Source: Kingdonia uniflora (taxonomy: Eukaryota; Streptophyta; Magnoliopsida; Ranunculales; Circaeasteraceae). Taken from it: DNA of 64,000 bases. Below the pieces are notes generated by a model. It did not search any database. It was not told the DNA's origin and saw nothing but the letters and a program-made list of their open reading frames with translations. Within the stretch, counting starts at the first letter, position 1. The number at the start of each line of letters is the position of its first letter. The DNA is taken from contig JACGCM010000393.1 in the NCBI GenBank assembly GCA_014058105.1, positions 334,501-398,500 on the forward strand, written 5' to 3'. Both the position numbers and the translations under genes were made by a program. Below, piece after piece: positions 11,262 through 23,679 of the stretch.

Positions 11262-11360
11262 CTATGCTTCACCTTCTTTCTTTCTAAAACTCTTTCTTTC
11301 TCTAACTTTTTGTGCCCACTCACACTACAAATTGTGAGAATATACTTGGTCTAGAGGTTG

Positions 11361-11368
11361 TATTTATA
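11361..11368 (-). promoter_or_regulatory. TATA box upstream of the NF-YB first exon
   Basis: Minus strand GCTTATAAATACAACC lies 100 bp upstream of the ATG, with a GAAAGAAAGAG-rich leader between. Confidence 0.55.
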
Positions 11369-11800
11369 AGCAAGGTCAATTGGCAACCTCCGTTGATAAC
11401 AAGGGAACCGGGAATAACCGGTCATGATTTTTCTTTTTTTAATTTTGTCGGGTAATAAATATTTTCCTTTTCTGCATGCAAAATTTATTGTCTTGTTTAA
11501 TTCTTGTTTGTTTCCCCTTTAACTAAAGTAGGATTATAAGTAAAAGTAAAGATTTTCAAATTAACTTTGTAAATGACAGAAGTATCCTCGAGTGTTTAGT
11601 GAGGTGAATAATTGTTAAGTAAATAAAAGTCGAGCAAATTAATAATTTATAAAAAATAATTCGACAAGAAATAACCCGTAATTTTTGTTAGACTATACGG
11701 CGATGCTTGTACGACACTGCAGAAAGGACGAGTACATAAAATTCCTTCATGGCATTTTTAGAAAATACAATATAATTCTTTGTTATATGTTCTCAGACAT

Positions 11801-12600
11801 GGTAAGTTAAATTTATTGTCCTGCTAATTGTGATTCAAGTTCTGCATTAGAAGCTAGTGGTATTCCTTTATTCCTAATCTTTGTCAGTACTTACCTTAGA
11901 TTAAATGAACCTACAATGTTAATGTGGAGTGAATCTACTTTCAGAAGGAAAATAATAATAAAAGTGGCAAAATCTATAGTTTACTGCAATTGCTACATAC
12001 ATAGTACCTGCAGATGAGTATGTCTACAGCTGGACATAAAAAATATATGTAACTGTAGGCTAGCCCGGACCACGTTAGGAATTTGAGATTTTGATTAAAC
12101 TCATTCAGGGAAAAATTAAGTACCACGAAGCATTAATTTACATCTGATGTTTTTTGGGGATCACAAAGTTTTTTGAAAACTTCTGAGACAAGGTAATTTA
12201 AATTTACACTCATCGCATGCCAATTGTGGTTCCTGTTCTGGCATCAAAAGTTAATGGTATTACTTTATTCCAAATCTTTGTTTGTACTGACTTTAGATTA
12301 AATGGACCTACAATGTTAACATGGATCGAATCTACTTTTAGGGAAAAATAATACAGGTAGTAAAATCTATAATTTTTGCAATTACTTTGCAGAGTACATG
12401 TAGATAAAGAGTATGCCTATAGTTGTCAACAACTAGACACACAAAGTAAATGTGGTTGTAGGCTCGCCCGGGCCGCATTAGGAATAGTAGATTTGAGTTA
12501 AACACCTTCAGGAAAAAAATAAGTATGACGAAGCATTAATTTGCATATGACCTTTCTTGGGGCCCTTAGAGCTTTTCTAGAAACTTGTGAACAATTTTAC
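11801..12600. repeat. Two 391-bp tandem copies upstream of the NF-YB promoter
   Basis: Copies start at 11801 and 12192 (GGTAAGTTAA/GGTAATTTAA) and align throughout, for example ATTAAATG(A/G)ACCTACAATG, TAGGCT(A/C)GCCCGG and CGAAGCATTAATTT. Identity is roughly 75-80% by eye. A third, more diverged copy may lie at 13180-13380. No coding potential. Confidence 0.65.
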
Positions 12601-12614
12601 TGAAAGCTAATATG

Positions 12615-13158
12615 TAGGGTAGGCTTGCGAAAACAGCCCTTTGGCCCTTGGCCCGGCCTAACCCGACCCTTACAAATTAGGGCTTGAGTCCTTTAAAGCC
12701 CTACTTTGAATATATAAGGGTTGGGCTGACTCGTCCCTTGCAACTGGTAGTGTAGGGACAGGGTCTAATGTTTGCAGCTCTTAGCCCAACCCTTTCAAAC
12801 TTAATTTAGCCCTCATTAAACCCAAGTCCTGCAATACTGTAGATTAGTAAGACTATATACCCCTCTCATGCTTTTTATTATATATAATAAACTGAATAGT
12901 GTTTTTGTCAAAAGATATGAATAATATTCTATAAATTTAATATGATGATGCTTATTTTTTGTATTTTATTTTATTTTTATTAAAATCATTAAAGTCGGCC
13001 CGACCTGGCTTGACCATAAGCCCAACCCTTAATCCGACCATGATCCCTTATACTAGGGCCAATTGGTAGGTAAGGGCTAATATTGTAGCCTAAATTCATA
13101 AGGGCCTTATCTCTCTAGGGGCGGGTTTACCCTAGCCAGGCCCATTTTACACCCCTAA
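12615..13158. mobile_element. MITE-like element
   Basis: An AT-rich centre is flanked by GC-rich ends full of GGCCC/GGGCC motifs (GGCCCTTGGCCCGG on the left, CAGGCCCATTTTACACCCCTA on the right). The right end inverted (TAGGGGTGTAAAATGGGC) is a common plant hAT-type terminus; the left end begins TAGGGTAGGC. I could not fix a target-site duplication. Confidence 0.4.
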
Positions 13159-15239
13159 TGTATGGTAATTGAACACTTAGAACTCTTTATTTGTTTATGA
13201 ACCCACAACATTATATCACTTGAAACTTGATTTTTCAGTAAAGGCAGTTAAGATAATAATATAGGTGGCGTAGTCCAAAGTGTGTTACAACTGGGAGAAC
13301 AAAGTTAGTGTTTGTTGATAATGAGTGTAGTTTAGAGTTCACGGCTCGATTGAGCCATAAATGTAACAAGGTTTGCCCATGCCACTGAAAGTTGACACGC
13401 ATGTCAGTTTAATACATATACATTCTTTACTTGCATTTTTAGCATGGGCTTTAGTAAAAATAAAAAACATAAAAGTTTATGTTTGTTTTAGTATATTATT
13501 TAGTAAGATTATGAGAATATATAAAAGAATGCCACATCATTTTTGAACTTTTCTATAATAATTATGCACTTATGACATGAAATATTTGCAAGGGAAAATT
13601 ATACGAATAAAGTTTAAACTGAAAACAATAAAAATAATGCCAATTTGTTTGAAATTAAATTAAAAGATAAAATTGATTTTGGAAGTTAGTTGGAGATGTT
13701 TAAGCAGAAGTTTGGAATACAATAGGACATTGGAAGCAAAAGTGAGGAGACTCAAATAGAAATATTTGATATACAATAAGAGATTGGATTAGATGTTTAA
13801 AAAGGGAGCAGACTCAAATATAGAAGCTATAGGTGGGATTAACTTAAAAATAAATGATATATTAGCCCTTACTGGCCAATGTTTGTACCACAAACCTACG
13901 TGAAAACCCTTCGAAAAACTGCCACGTAGACCCTCTCATAGCGCAAGAAAAGTTTTTACTTTTAATTAGAAAGTGTAGATTCATTTCTAAACTCATAACA
14001 TTGTCAGCCTCTCTTCATCCACGTTACCCCTTTACGCTCCTAATTTGTAATTGTACAAGATATAGTCCATACATCACAGCCCCAAAGAGACCCAATTACA
14101 GATCATATATTGAAGGCCCTAAGGATAAACTATGTCCAATTGTCCACTCACCTCTAAAAGTAATTAATATTAAAAGGACAAAAGGGATTTATAGTTTTCA
14201 TAATTAATATAAGCATGTTTGTTGAATAAAAAATTCAACCTATATTTGTTCATAATTCTCAACAAGAATCTGCTTCAACTTAGAACATGGGTTTACCATC
14301 TTTTTTTAAATTTCATAACAAAGATATGTACCATTTAATTGAAATGACAACAAATGTCGTTCAACATTCTGATCTTTATGGTTAACGTTTAATATTATTT
14401 ACAAGGTTCAGATACAAATGGGACCAATGTTTCCAATTAGTGATCTGCAGGGGACGAGACATGAGACTAGTATCTACAAAAAGATAGCCGATATTAATGT
14501 TATCGACTATTATGGTGATCATTTAATTTTTCTTGGAGATGCAAATCAAAAGTACATTAGCCATAGTTAAACTTGTGGAGATGCAGGGGTAGTTTTGACA
14601 AAAATATATTAAACAATGGAAAGTGTCTGAATTTAATGTTGAAAAATACAAAGAGAGTTTGGTTTTCTTTTGTTTGAATTGTGGAAATGAGTGTTTGTAA
14701 TACCACAACGATTATGAGGGATATGCTCAACTCTACTATATAAGTAAGTCTAATATTTAACATGTTGTGGTGTGTGTGAGAGTTGACGGGTCAGACGTGC
14801 ATATGCGACCCATGTGTATAAACTAGCTTTGGTACATGGGTAACCCATGAGCTTGCTCGACTTAGGAAACCCGCTTATTATAATAAGTTTATGATTCGGT
14901 CTTGAGGAATGGGCTCATAGGGATTCCTTGGAACTCTTAGTCAAATTTTTAATTTTTGGGTTTGAGGTGTGAGTCGGGTTGTTTCCAACTAACACAACTT
15001 AAGGTGTGATCTTTGGTGAAGAAGCACGATGAAGTAGGACTTGATAATAAAAAAATATAAAAATGAGGCTGTGGGGACTTGAACCCTTGTTTAGGTAGTC
15101 AAAACCAACATACTTGTCCACTGGAACAATAACAATTATATGATTAGAACTGAGTGGGGTAAAATATATACAAATTATACATATATGTATCATTTTTAGA
15201 TATCTAGTAAGTGATTTATGGCAAATCTAGTGGGGTCAT
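13159..15239. other. AT-rich spacer
   Basis: No gene or family motif recognised. The short frames at 14001, 14523, 14557 and 14999 have no supporting features. Confidence 0.6.
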
Positions 15240-15261
15240 TTGACCCCTAGCTTCGCCCCTG
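15240..15261. mobile_element. hAT-like terminal sequence, inverted form
   Basis: TGACCCCTAGCTTCGCCCCTG is the reverse complement of CAGGGGCGAAGCTAGG, the same motif as at 5727. It marks the right end of a decayed non-autonomous element, probably covering part of 14.9-15.26 kb, and abuts the Harbinger ORF1 on its right. Confidence 0.4.
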
Positions 15262-15302
15262 ATTACAAGCATCTCAATCGGTTGACTTATCTCAATCCGA
15301 AG

Positions 15303-16418
15303 ATGCCGGGGTTATTGATGGACAAAAAAGGCAAAGACAAACGTCGCTCGACTAAGAAAAATACCAATGGAGGGGCGGGGGTCTCAGTTGCTGAAATTGA
15401 CGGGTATTCAAAACAGATTTTTTGCGAAAGCTTGGATTCATGTCTCAGAAGATAGAATCAAAAGCAACAACCAACAACTTGATGTATTTTGGGACTCAGT
15501 TTTAGATGCATTTCATAATTTTTGTGAACAGGATGGTGAATGGGTTGAGCGTACGGTGTCATCTTTGAAAAATCATTGGTCGGATATGAATCGTGCTTGC
15601 AAGGTTTATGATACTTATTTAAAAAATGTGATGCAAGGTCCTATAAGCGGTATGCAACAAGTAAATTTGCTAAGTAATTCAACATTCGTTATTACTAATA
15701 AATCATACTCTTTTTACCAAAATTATATATTTTATTATTATCTTAATTTATTTTATAGGACGATGTCGCCAAAACAATTTATGAAGCATGTAGTAAAGGC
15801 AAATGGGTGTATAAAAAAGTTTATGAAGTTTTAAGTTGCCATAAATGTTGGAAAATCTTGCAAGACCAACACCCGGACACTTTACCTCGCAATGTGCGAA
15901 TGAAGCAAACATTAAGTTCTAGCCCGGGAATGTCTACTCCCGCGATACCCCACACACCCGTTAGCTTCAACATTGACTCTTCAGTACTTGTCACAGATGT
16001 GGAGACGGAACGTCCCTACAGTATCAAAAGTACTAAACTAAAGGAAAATAATGAAAAAAGACAAAATCTTCTCATTAAACGCCAAAATATACTTATTAAT
16101 CACTTTGACCGAATGGAGAAGAAGAAAGAAAAGTATGTTGCCGAGAGAGATAAGAAGAAAGAAGATAGAGAAGCTCGTATTATAGAGTTAAGAGAAAGGA
16201 AGACAAATGCCGTGGTAAATTTAGAAGCTCAATTTCAAGCCCAAAACGATCAAAAAGTAATGGCGATGGACATGTCTACTTTGGATGACACTCAAAGGGT
16301 TTATTGGGGGGTACAACGTAATGCGATTATGGCGAGAATGTTTAAAGCTAATAATAATAATTCCAAAGATGCTCTAGCTGAAGAATCCTATTTTGGAAGT
16401 TTGGTTGTATTTTGGTGA
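15303..16418 (+). pseudogene. PIF/Harbinger ORF1 (Myb/SANT-like plus NAM-associated C-terminal domain)
   Basis: The early part (MPGLLMDKKGKDKRRSTKK, Lys-rich) is in one frame and the SANT/Myb-like part (RFFAKAWIHVSEDRIKSNNQ, VFWDSVLDAFHNF, RTVSSLKNHWSDM) in another, so there is a frameshift near 15420. A 98-bp intron (15661-15758, GTAAAT...TTTATAG) joins MQQ to DDVAKTIYEACSKGKWVYK in phase. The second exon continues to 16418 with a Lys/Glu-rich helix (ENNEKRQNLLIKRQNILI, RMEKKKEKYVAERDKKKED) and ends EESYFGSLVVFW. This layout is typical of the DNA-binding ORF1 protein of plant PIF/Harbinger transposons and of host genes derived from it. It converges on the transposase at 17792-16829. Confidence 0.75.
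15661..15758 (+). other. Intron in the Harbinger ORF1
   Basis: GTAAATTTGC...TTTTATAG, very AT-rich, phase 0. Reading frame and family pattern continue only if it is removed. Confidence 0.65.
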
Positions 16419-16828
16419 TTTTTGTTTAAGAAGTTTTGTTGTACCTTGTTTAAGAAGTTTGGTATATTTTAAATAATATAATCTTGTTAAGAAAGTTTAG
16501 TTTTTTTAATTATTTTATATTTGAATTTATATTGAAATTAAAATAAATTTCTTAAATAAATTTCATAAAAGTGCTCAGTTGAAATTACATAAAATTAAAA
16601 TAAAGTTACGTTTACATTAAAATTACATATAATTAAAAATGATAATTGTTTCCCCGATGCTTCTACAAATGTTTAATGAGATCATTTCGAAGTGTTATAT
16701 ACTTATTCGAACTTGTCATCTTATCGTACTTCACAGTGTATCATTGTAAAATGATTTCTTCCTAATTTAAGTCAATTGGGTTAGGGTCTAAGACAAAATG
16801 CTCGGTCAGTAAGCTTATTCCGTACCTA

Positions 16829-17792
16829 TTACATTTTTTTTACGATCATGTTATGCATAATTATACATGTTTTTATTATTTTATCGAGGTTTTTGGGTGA
16901 CCAACTTCTTGCCGGACTTTTCACAATTGCAAATTGAGATTGAAAGACACCGAAAGCTCGTTCTACATCTTTTTGATATGACTCTTGTTGCTTGGCAAAA
17001 TATTTCTCTGTATTACATCGAAGAAATCTTAAGGTTTGAGCAAGTGTTGCCCATTTAGGATATATACCATCTGCCAAGTAGTATCCCATGTCTTATGGCT
17101 TTTCATCGACTTCAAAGTTACAAGGTGGAGAACGACCAAGAAAAAAATCTTAAAAGAGATGCGATTGATCAAGAATATTTATGTTGTTGTTAGAACCAGT
17201 CATTCCAAAAAATGTGTGCCATATCCATAAATCATGAGATGTCACCGCTTCTAAAATGATTATTGGTGTTTTCTTATTCGCAGTGAATTGACCCGCCCAA
17301 GTCGTGGGGTAATTTTTTCCACTCCCAATGCATGCAATCTAAACTACCTATCATGCCGGGAAATCTACGCTTCTCGACAACGTACAGCCATTGTATATCG
17401 TCCAGAGTTGGCAATCTCAAATACACTGTACCGAATTGCCTGATCATCGTATTGCAAAACCTCGTAAGGGCCTTAATTATTGTGTTATCTATAACTCGAG
17501 CATACTAATCACAACTATCTGCCGATACTCCTAATGCAAACATGCGGAATACCACCGTAAATTTTTGTTGAGGCAATAAACCCAAAACATTTGCACAATT
17601 TTGCTTCCGAGCAAAAAACTTGTCATAAGCAACCACCGCATTCAAAATACGATCGAAAAGTCCTCGGCTCATACGGAATCTTCGATGGAAATGTTCACTT
17701 CCGTAAACAATTTTATCATGGAAATAGTCGTGCATGAGTAGCTTATAATAGAATACACGTGAACGATTTATGATTTTATGCCCGACAACCAA
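16829..17792 (-). pseudogene. PIF/Harbinger DDE transposase, inactivated
   Basis: The minus strand encodes the N-part (YYKLLMHDYFHDKIVYGSEH, FRMSRGLFDRI, LPQQKFTVVFRMFALG), then FPGMIGSLDCMHWEWKKLP with the first catalytic Asp, WIWHTFFGMTGSNNNINILD, MGYYLADGIYPKWATL, and KDVERAFGVFQSQFAIV with the Glu region, ending CIIMHNMIV. This is a DDE endonuclease that cuts and pastes PIF/Harbinger elements, normally with ORF1 as partner. Several stops lie between 17090 and 17520. The usual NND before INVLD is NNN here, so the second catalytic Asp appears lost. Convergent with ORF1, with a 410-bp gap. Confidence 0.85.
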
Positions 17793-18309
17793 ACCGACCC
17801 AAGTTCCTGAAGATTCTGTTTTTTGTAATTACAGTTGATGCTCATATCCAGAATAAAATTACAAATGCAACCCATTATCGTAGTACAATGTATCCTTCGT
17901 TTACGACATGGTTTTTGTGCACTAAAATTTATTGATACATAATATTATTTACTTCTTTAACTTTTATATAAGGCCTTCAGTTGAGAGCCTTCTGAGTTTC
18001 TTACGAGTCTCCTTACTCTACATCCTATAATTGTAAGACCTCATTGCATCAAATGGAGATCGAGTCCCCAATCCTTGGAATACAAGGAGATTGAAGTTGT
18101 ATCGCAGATAGAGATATATCACAGTTTACAATCTGTTATTTCTCACATTTTTGTACGTTGTTCTTACATTAATGAAATATTTGTGCTTGACCAACCTACA
18201 TCTCTATTCATACAATACTCTTTTATTATCTAATATCTACCATATATAGATAATGCATCTACTATATTACAGATAAACGATTGTTTCATCCCAATTCTAT
18301 TAATATATT
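17793..18309. other. Spacer, probably including the right end of the Harbinger element
   Basis: No terminal inverted repeat could be fixed by eye. No gene seen. Confidence 0.4.
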
Positions 18310-18750
18310 ACAGATCGGTTATTGGTTTGTCCAATTCAATCTCCTAATACATTATAGGTCGGTTATTGGTTCGTCCAATTCGACCAACAGATTACATACT
18401 TCAGGACCACAATTGGTTCACCATACATTACATGTCGGTTATTGGTTCATCGAATTTGACCAATGGATTACATGCTTCAGGGCCACAATTGGTTCACCAT
18501 ATATTAGAGATCGGTTATTGGTTCGTCCAATTTGATCTATACTCATACGTTACAGGTTGGTTATTGGTTCGTCTAATTCGACCAGCAAATTACATACTCC
18601 AGGACCACAATTGGTTCACCATACATTACAGGTCGGTTATTGGTTTATCCAAATCGATCTACTCATACATTACAGGTTGGTTATTGGTTTGTCCAATTCG
18701 ACCAACAGATTACAAATTTTAGGACCACAACTGGCAACTGGTTCACCACA
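18310..18750. repeat. Minisatellite with alternating short and long units
   Basis: Seven units each begin ATTACAG(A/G)TCGGTTATTGGT or similar. Long units (about 76 bp, with CAGGACCACAATTGGTTCAC) start near 18352, 18427, 18549 and 18669. Short units (about 44 bp, lacking that part) start near 18310, 18503 and 18625. The order is S-L-L-S-L-S-L. The overlapping open frames here simply follow the repeat. Confidence 0.8.
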
Positions 18751-18955
18751 TATCGACATAAATATCTCTTATACATTCACACGGAGTACTAACTCTACTA
18801 TCACACATACCAACTTCTTTATAGCATTACCCTTTACACTCTATCTACTACATCTCGGATGGTAAAGAAAAAATGACTAGTTTTTAGTCAATACCAACGC
18901 CCCCTAATTTCGAGTGTCAGTTAGGACATCCATCATAAGAAATTTCCCCAAGTTC

Positions 18956-21374
18956 CTAAGGTCGGAAAACCATCAGTTCTGGCGCCCACGCAACAACAAT
19001 CTCCCTTCCTTCATCCCATCTATTCTTAGTAAGCACAATAATTTTTAACATAAAACAATCCAGGTATTCAGCCCGCACTAACTGCATTTCACATTTCACA
19101 CCATTTTTGATCATATTGTCATGAATTGTGTCTCTTTCTTTTACAAGTCTCTTAATCTCCGACACAAAGAAGGTAAGCACTGCTGCCTTTTCTTTATCAT
19201 GCACCTCATTTGTCTTGAGCTTACCGATGTCAGCCATGGCGAGTTCTGCAATCCTTCCCCTCACCCCATTTAGCAAACTTTCCAAGTTTCTACAACGATC
19301 CACCACCAGAGCATTTTCCTCAATATAATTTTTATTAAGTGCTTCCATCACCATCATAAATTCATACATTTTTCTCAACATAGCCAACGACTCCTCCATG
19401 ACAAATTGGTAGTGACACCTTCGATCAACCTATATGTTAAGATCCCTTTGGGCTGTCACCAGGTCCGCCTCCAATTTTTCATTCGAACCAGTCAGCTGCC
19501 CCACTATCGTTCGAAACCCTATAAGATCTAATTCCAATACTTTAACTACGCTATCTAAATTCCCTATCCTAGCCCAATATTTTTCATCAAGTCATTCTGT
19601 TTCCTGTTAACTCCCTCAAAATCCTTTTTCTTTATTTTTAGCAACATTCAACATTCCCTCAAACTCTCTGGTTCGCTCATTTGCCTTCCTAATAGACACT
19701 TGCAAGGAAATCAACTCTGCCTCCAACGTGCTGATACAGAACCGAGAACACACAACACCATCCTCTTCTTTCTTCAACATCCTCAACGACTCTGTCAATT
19801 TAGTTCGCACAGTTATTAATTCAGCCTCTTGCTTGGTTACTCGTTTTATGAGATTATTTATGTTATAATGAGCTCTCCCAATACTCAACTTCTTTTTCTT
19901 CACAACCTCATTCAACTCCTCCATTTTCTCTTGTATACTTGCTAGTTCAGCCTCATTTGTTACCATTTGTTCAGTTAAATAACTCACCATGCCTTGCCCC
20001 TCGATCATCCTCAACTTCATTTTCAAATTTAATTTAGCAGCATTTTGCAATGCTTCACGATTCCGGTTCAAATCAGCGTTCAATCTTTCGTTCAAAATGG
20101 ATAGAGCCTCACACTGACTTTGTACCTTTTCTAACTCGACTTGCATCAATAGTTCAATTTCACATCCAAAACAGTTTGTGCATAAAAATAGTACATATCA
20201 TCAAACTTCTAAATCACAGTTCAAAATTCGTTCTTACAACTATTGTGTATGATCGATCTACATTTATATCTAGATGTATTCTACTATCAGATCTACATCT
20301 AAAAATAGAACACATCTATTAACATTACTACGACACATTCAATTTATTATCAGAATAGTACACCAAATATCTAATGCATACAGTAACGTTCGAACAACAT
20401 ATATAATTTAATTTTGTTCCCTTATTGAGTTACGAGGAGACTGTTCCTTATTCCCCGATTGTCCTGACCTGTCTACCTGCACGTCCGCAGGTACAATGAA
20501 GGTTACTACCTCCTGCTGACGCTGTCTTTGTCACGAATGAGGTAAAAGACTCTCGACCTCCTCCTATTCCTCCTCTGACAACTGTTGTGCCGGTCTAGGA
20601 GCTGGTCTTTCAACACCTTTTTCATCCCCATCCTTCGTAAACCACATATTTTTAGCATTTTCATTCTCAATATCAAAATCTTTCCCACAATCCATAACAT
20701 ACTACTTAAATTCGTTCTCTACCCTCGGCAACTCACCTCTATAAAACTTAATCACATTCTCTATATGACGTTCATGGTTCGTTTAAGCTACGACCATTGC
20801 TCGCGAAGGATACAAATGCTCCTTCAACCGCATATGTGCTTCATGCAGATGCTTACGCATTTCCTTCTGCAATACATCCAAAGCTTTCAACTTCTCTTCC
20901 ACTTTCTTTCTAACAGTTATTTCTTTAGCCAGATGTGTATTTTGTTTCGTACATCGCTGCAGTGTATTTTTTGTAACTTGTTTAACTTACCCTCTAACTT
21001 AGCTTGCTCCACTCTCTGCTCTTTATTTATTTTTAAAAACAAAATCCTTATTGATCTTTGACCATACACAAAGCCAAGAGCATCAGGTAAAGGACCTACG
21101 ATACCTCATATAATAGATACACCAGCTTGAGCTGAATATTTTTTGCCACTAAGCTATGATGGTTACGTGCCTCTTAAGCTAAAAACCTAACTCGAGCTGG
21201 ATCAGGTGCTACTCCCCTTTCTCTTAAGAGATTTACATACGCATCTTTTAACCCCCGCACACTATCTATTTCGGCCTCCAAATACAGTGTCAGAGTTAAC
21301 AATGTCCTTTGACACTTGGCTTTATCACTCTTCTCAGAGAAACACACCGAGTCTTTAGATTTTCGTAACAACAC
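18956..21374 (-). pseudogene. Decayed coiled-coil coding region
   Basis: Minus-strand open stretches at 21374-21174, 20149-19616 and 19399-18956 encode long Glu/Lys/Leu heptad sequence, for example ELEKVQSQCEALSILNERL, NLIKRVTKQEAELITVRTKL and MVMEALNKNYIEENALVV. Stops separate them. They lie downstream of, and in the same direction as, the 23532-21760 gene. They may be its displaced coiled-coil part or a second decayed copy. No catalytic motif is visible and I do not recognise a host family. Confidence 0.45.
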
Positions 21375-21759
21375 AACTCTATCCTCCTTTTTTCTTAAAA
21401 CCTCATCCCTCTCTATTTTTATTTTTGCATATCTATACTATAGGTCATATAATTCTTTAAATTTTTTCTCTAAATTAGATTTAAACTGCCTTCTCTCATA
21501 TTCAATTTTATTTAATACATGTTGAGTATGAGGCACAGAGTCACTCGCTCTACTCAACGCTCTCTACATTGTGGTAACAGATTTCCTCAACCGATCTATC
21601 GCCTACACAAATTACAAATTTTCTGTTATTAAACAAACATTCAAACAAAGCACAATAAAATTATGTCTATCAAATTTTACAGTTTCAAAATAAACAAAAA
21701 CAGTCTCATCAAAGTTAAAATAGAATGAAATAGTTTAAACAGGGTACCACAAAACGATA

Positions 21760-23532
21760 TTAACTATTCTTGCCAATCTCTATCTCAGACGGTGATTCCA
21801 ATCCAGCACCAACAGCCCAAGCTTTCTCTCCTTGGGAGGGGGGTACATTCACTGGAGTAACGTTATCGTCAACCGGTTCATCTTCAACATCCAAAGGGAA
21901 AACTATGTCATGATACTTACCCTCAAGACCAAGAGAGATATCGGCCTCAGTTAACCCAAAATGATGATAGGACTGGATCAGATTGACTCTACCAATCTTC
22001 ATCGCTTCCACAACCTTCTCCAGGATCTTTTGCGCTCAGACATCCGCGCATGTAGCTCAACAGTGCCTTTCATCGCTTTCGTTGTTCTCTCCTTCTCCTT
22101 ATCGAGTTGCTCACCGGCCTCCTTCAACTGGGCTGTTTAAGCATCAAACTTCTGCGAAAGCTCTACAAACTCCAAGTTTTTCTTCTCAATGAACGTTGTA
22201 GACCCTCTCATCAACATAGATAGTTGCCAACACAATAAACAGAGTCATCAATGGATCTATCGACCACACTATAACAAACAAAGCATATTAATACATATCT
22301 GCACCATCTGCTCTTGAAATACGACTTTGAGCTGCCTCGGATTAGTCCTAGCCATATCAAAAAAACTTTGTTATACTAAACTCAGCTTGACCACAGCTTT
22401 AGGCCGAGTTTGGTCACTACCTTCGACCTCATGTTATTTCTGTTTTTGAGAAACAGTCTTTTCTATCTCTTACTGAACTACCTCACTCACTTTTAGCTGC
22501 TCCTCAGCATCCGTAATAGCCAGCTTGCCACCCTTTTTCCCTTAGCCCCCTCTATAGAAGAATGAGAAGATTCTTGCAGCGTTCTTTTCAGCCTACGAAA
22601 CTTCTGCTGACCGCTCAAACTCCTTGGCGGAGGCCGGGGATACCAGTCAAATCCACTAAAGGATAAAGGTCCGTGTTTACAACATTCTCAATACCCTCTT
22701 GACTAGCCATAGTCCATTTTTCGTGAGCTCGCTGAACTTTTGGAACTTTGGAGTCTACTCTATTGTCCCTACGGTTATTCAACTTCCCAAGCGTACTTGC
22801 TTCAATTCGACCTGTTCACGGGCTACATAGTCAAATATGCTCGATTTGTCAGGAACGGCTTAAGGTTTAGGACCTAAGATTAAATCAAAGAGACATTTAG
22901 AAGCTTGTAGACAAGCAAATGTTCAGTCAAGATAGCAAAAGTTACTTACTCAGATTAAAATATTTAAATTCCAGGTCGAGCGCTGGTTCATCTGGAACCT
23001 GCATACAGTTACCACTTACCTATACAAGATGGTCGTTCTACGGTCTCCCAGCCGATTTGAAATCAAAAAACTTTAGCCTAGATGAATCACTAAATAGGTA
23101 ACCACTCCTACGAGCTTTCACATACTTCATTTTGTAATATTTCAGTACGTTAGCTACAATAAACAGCATCGCAGTACCGTTCTCTCTCCACCTCTCATTC
23201 AAAACTTCACACACCCTCATCATCTCATAGGTATTCCCATTTAGTTGTGTAGAACAGCATTGCAATACATTCATAGCCCCTTTTTGAAAATAAGTCAAGG
23301 GTATCCTAAGACCATAGACCACTTGGTTTCGATAATACAGAAACCCATCATTCCGGCCTAACATTCCAGACCCATTATAGTACAAAATGTCTATATCCTC
23401 CCTAATTCCTCTCTCCGCTTTCCACAGGTCAAGATTAGGCACTTGATAATGTACCTTTTCCCCTTCCTTTGAAACAAAGGTCCTAAACCACAGGCCTTGC
23501 TCCATTACATAATCTCTCAACTTCTCTGTCAA
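21760..23532 (-). pseudogene. Plant transposon-like gene (possible gypsy-type Transposase_28-like N-domain), decayed
   Basis: From 23532 the minus strand encodes MTEKLRDYVMEQGLWFRTFV, then VVYGLRIPLTYFQKGAMNVL, TYEMMRVCEVLNERWRENGT and YLFSDSSRLKFFDFKSAGRP. This resembles the N-terminal domain of the large plant family labelled putative gypsy-type transposon proteins, which often carry coiled coils behind it. Stops at 23038-23040 and 23020-23022 both fall on expected Trp codons. A possible donor follows at about 22943 (CTGAGTAAGT). An acidic end at 22011-21760 (TEADISLGLEGKYHDIVFPL, then DVEDEP) would suit the C-terminus. The family call is from memory of pattern and is uncertain. Confidence 0.4.
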
Positions 23533-23679
23533 TTTCTTTTAAAATTTTAGATATTCTTTCCCTCTATGTACTCCTTCCGAATATGGTTGTTGAAGTTGAA
23601 ACTGTATTTTTGAATAGAAAGTTAATTTTAATTTTGCTTGTTTGTTGTTAGTTTTGTTATTAATTGACATTGAATTGAA

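Noticed and set aside
5727..15261. One 9.5-kb hAT transposon bounded by CAGGGGCGAAGC ends
   Set aside because: The 8-bp flanks (CTCATAGG and ATTACAAG) do not match, and the interior contains a host gene and other elements.
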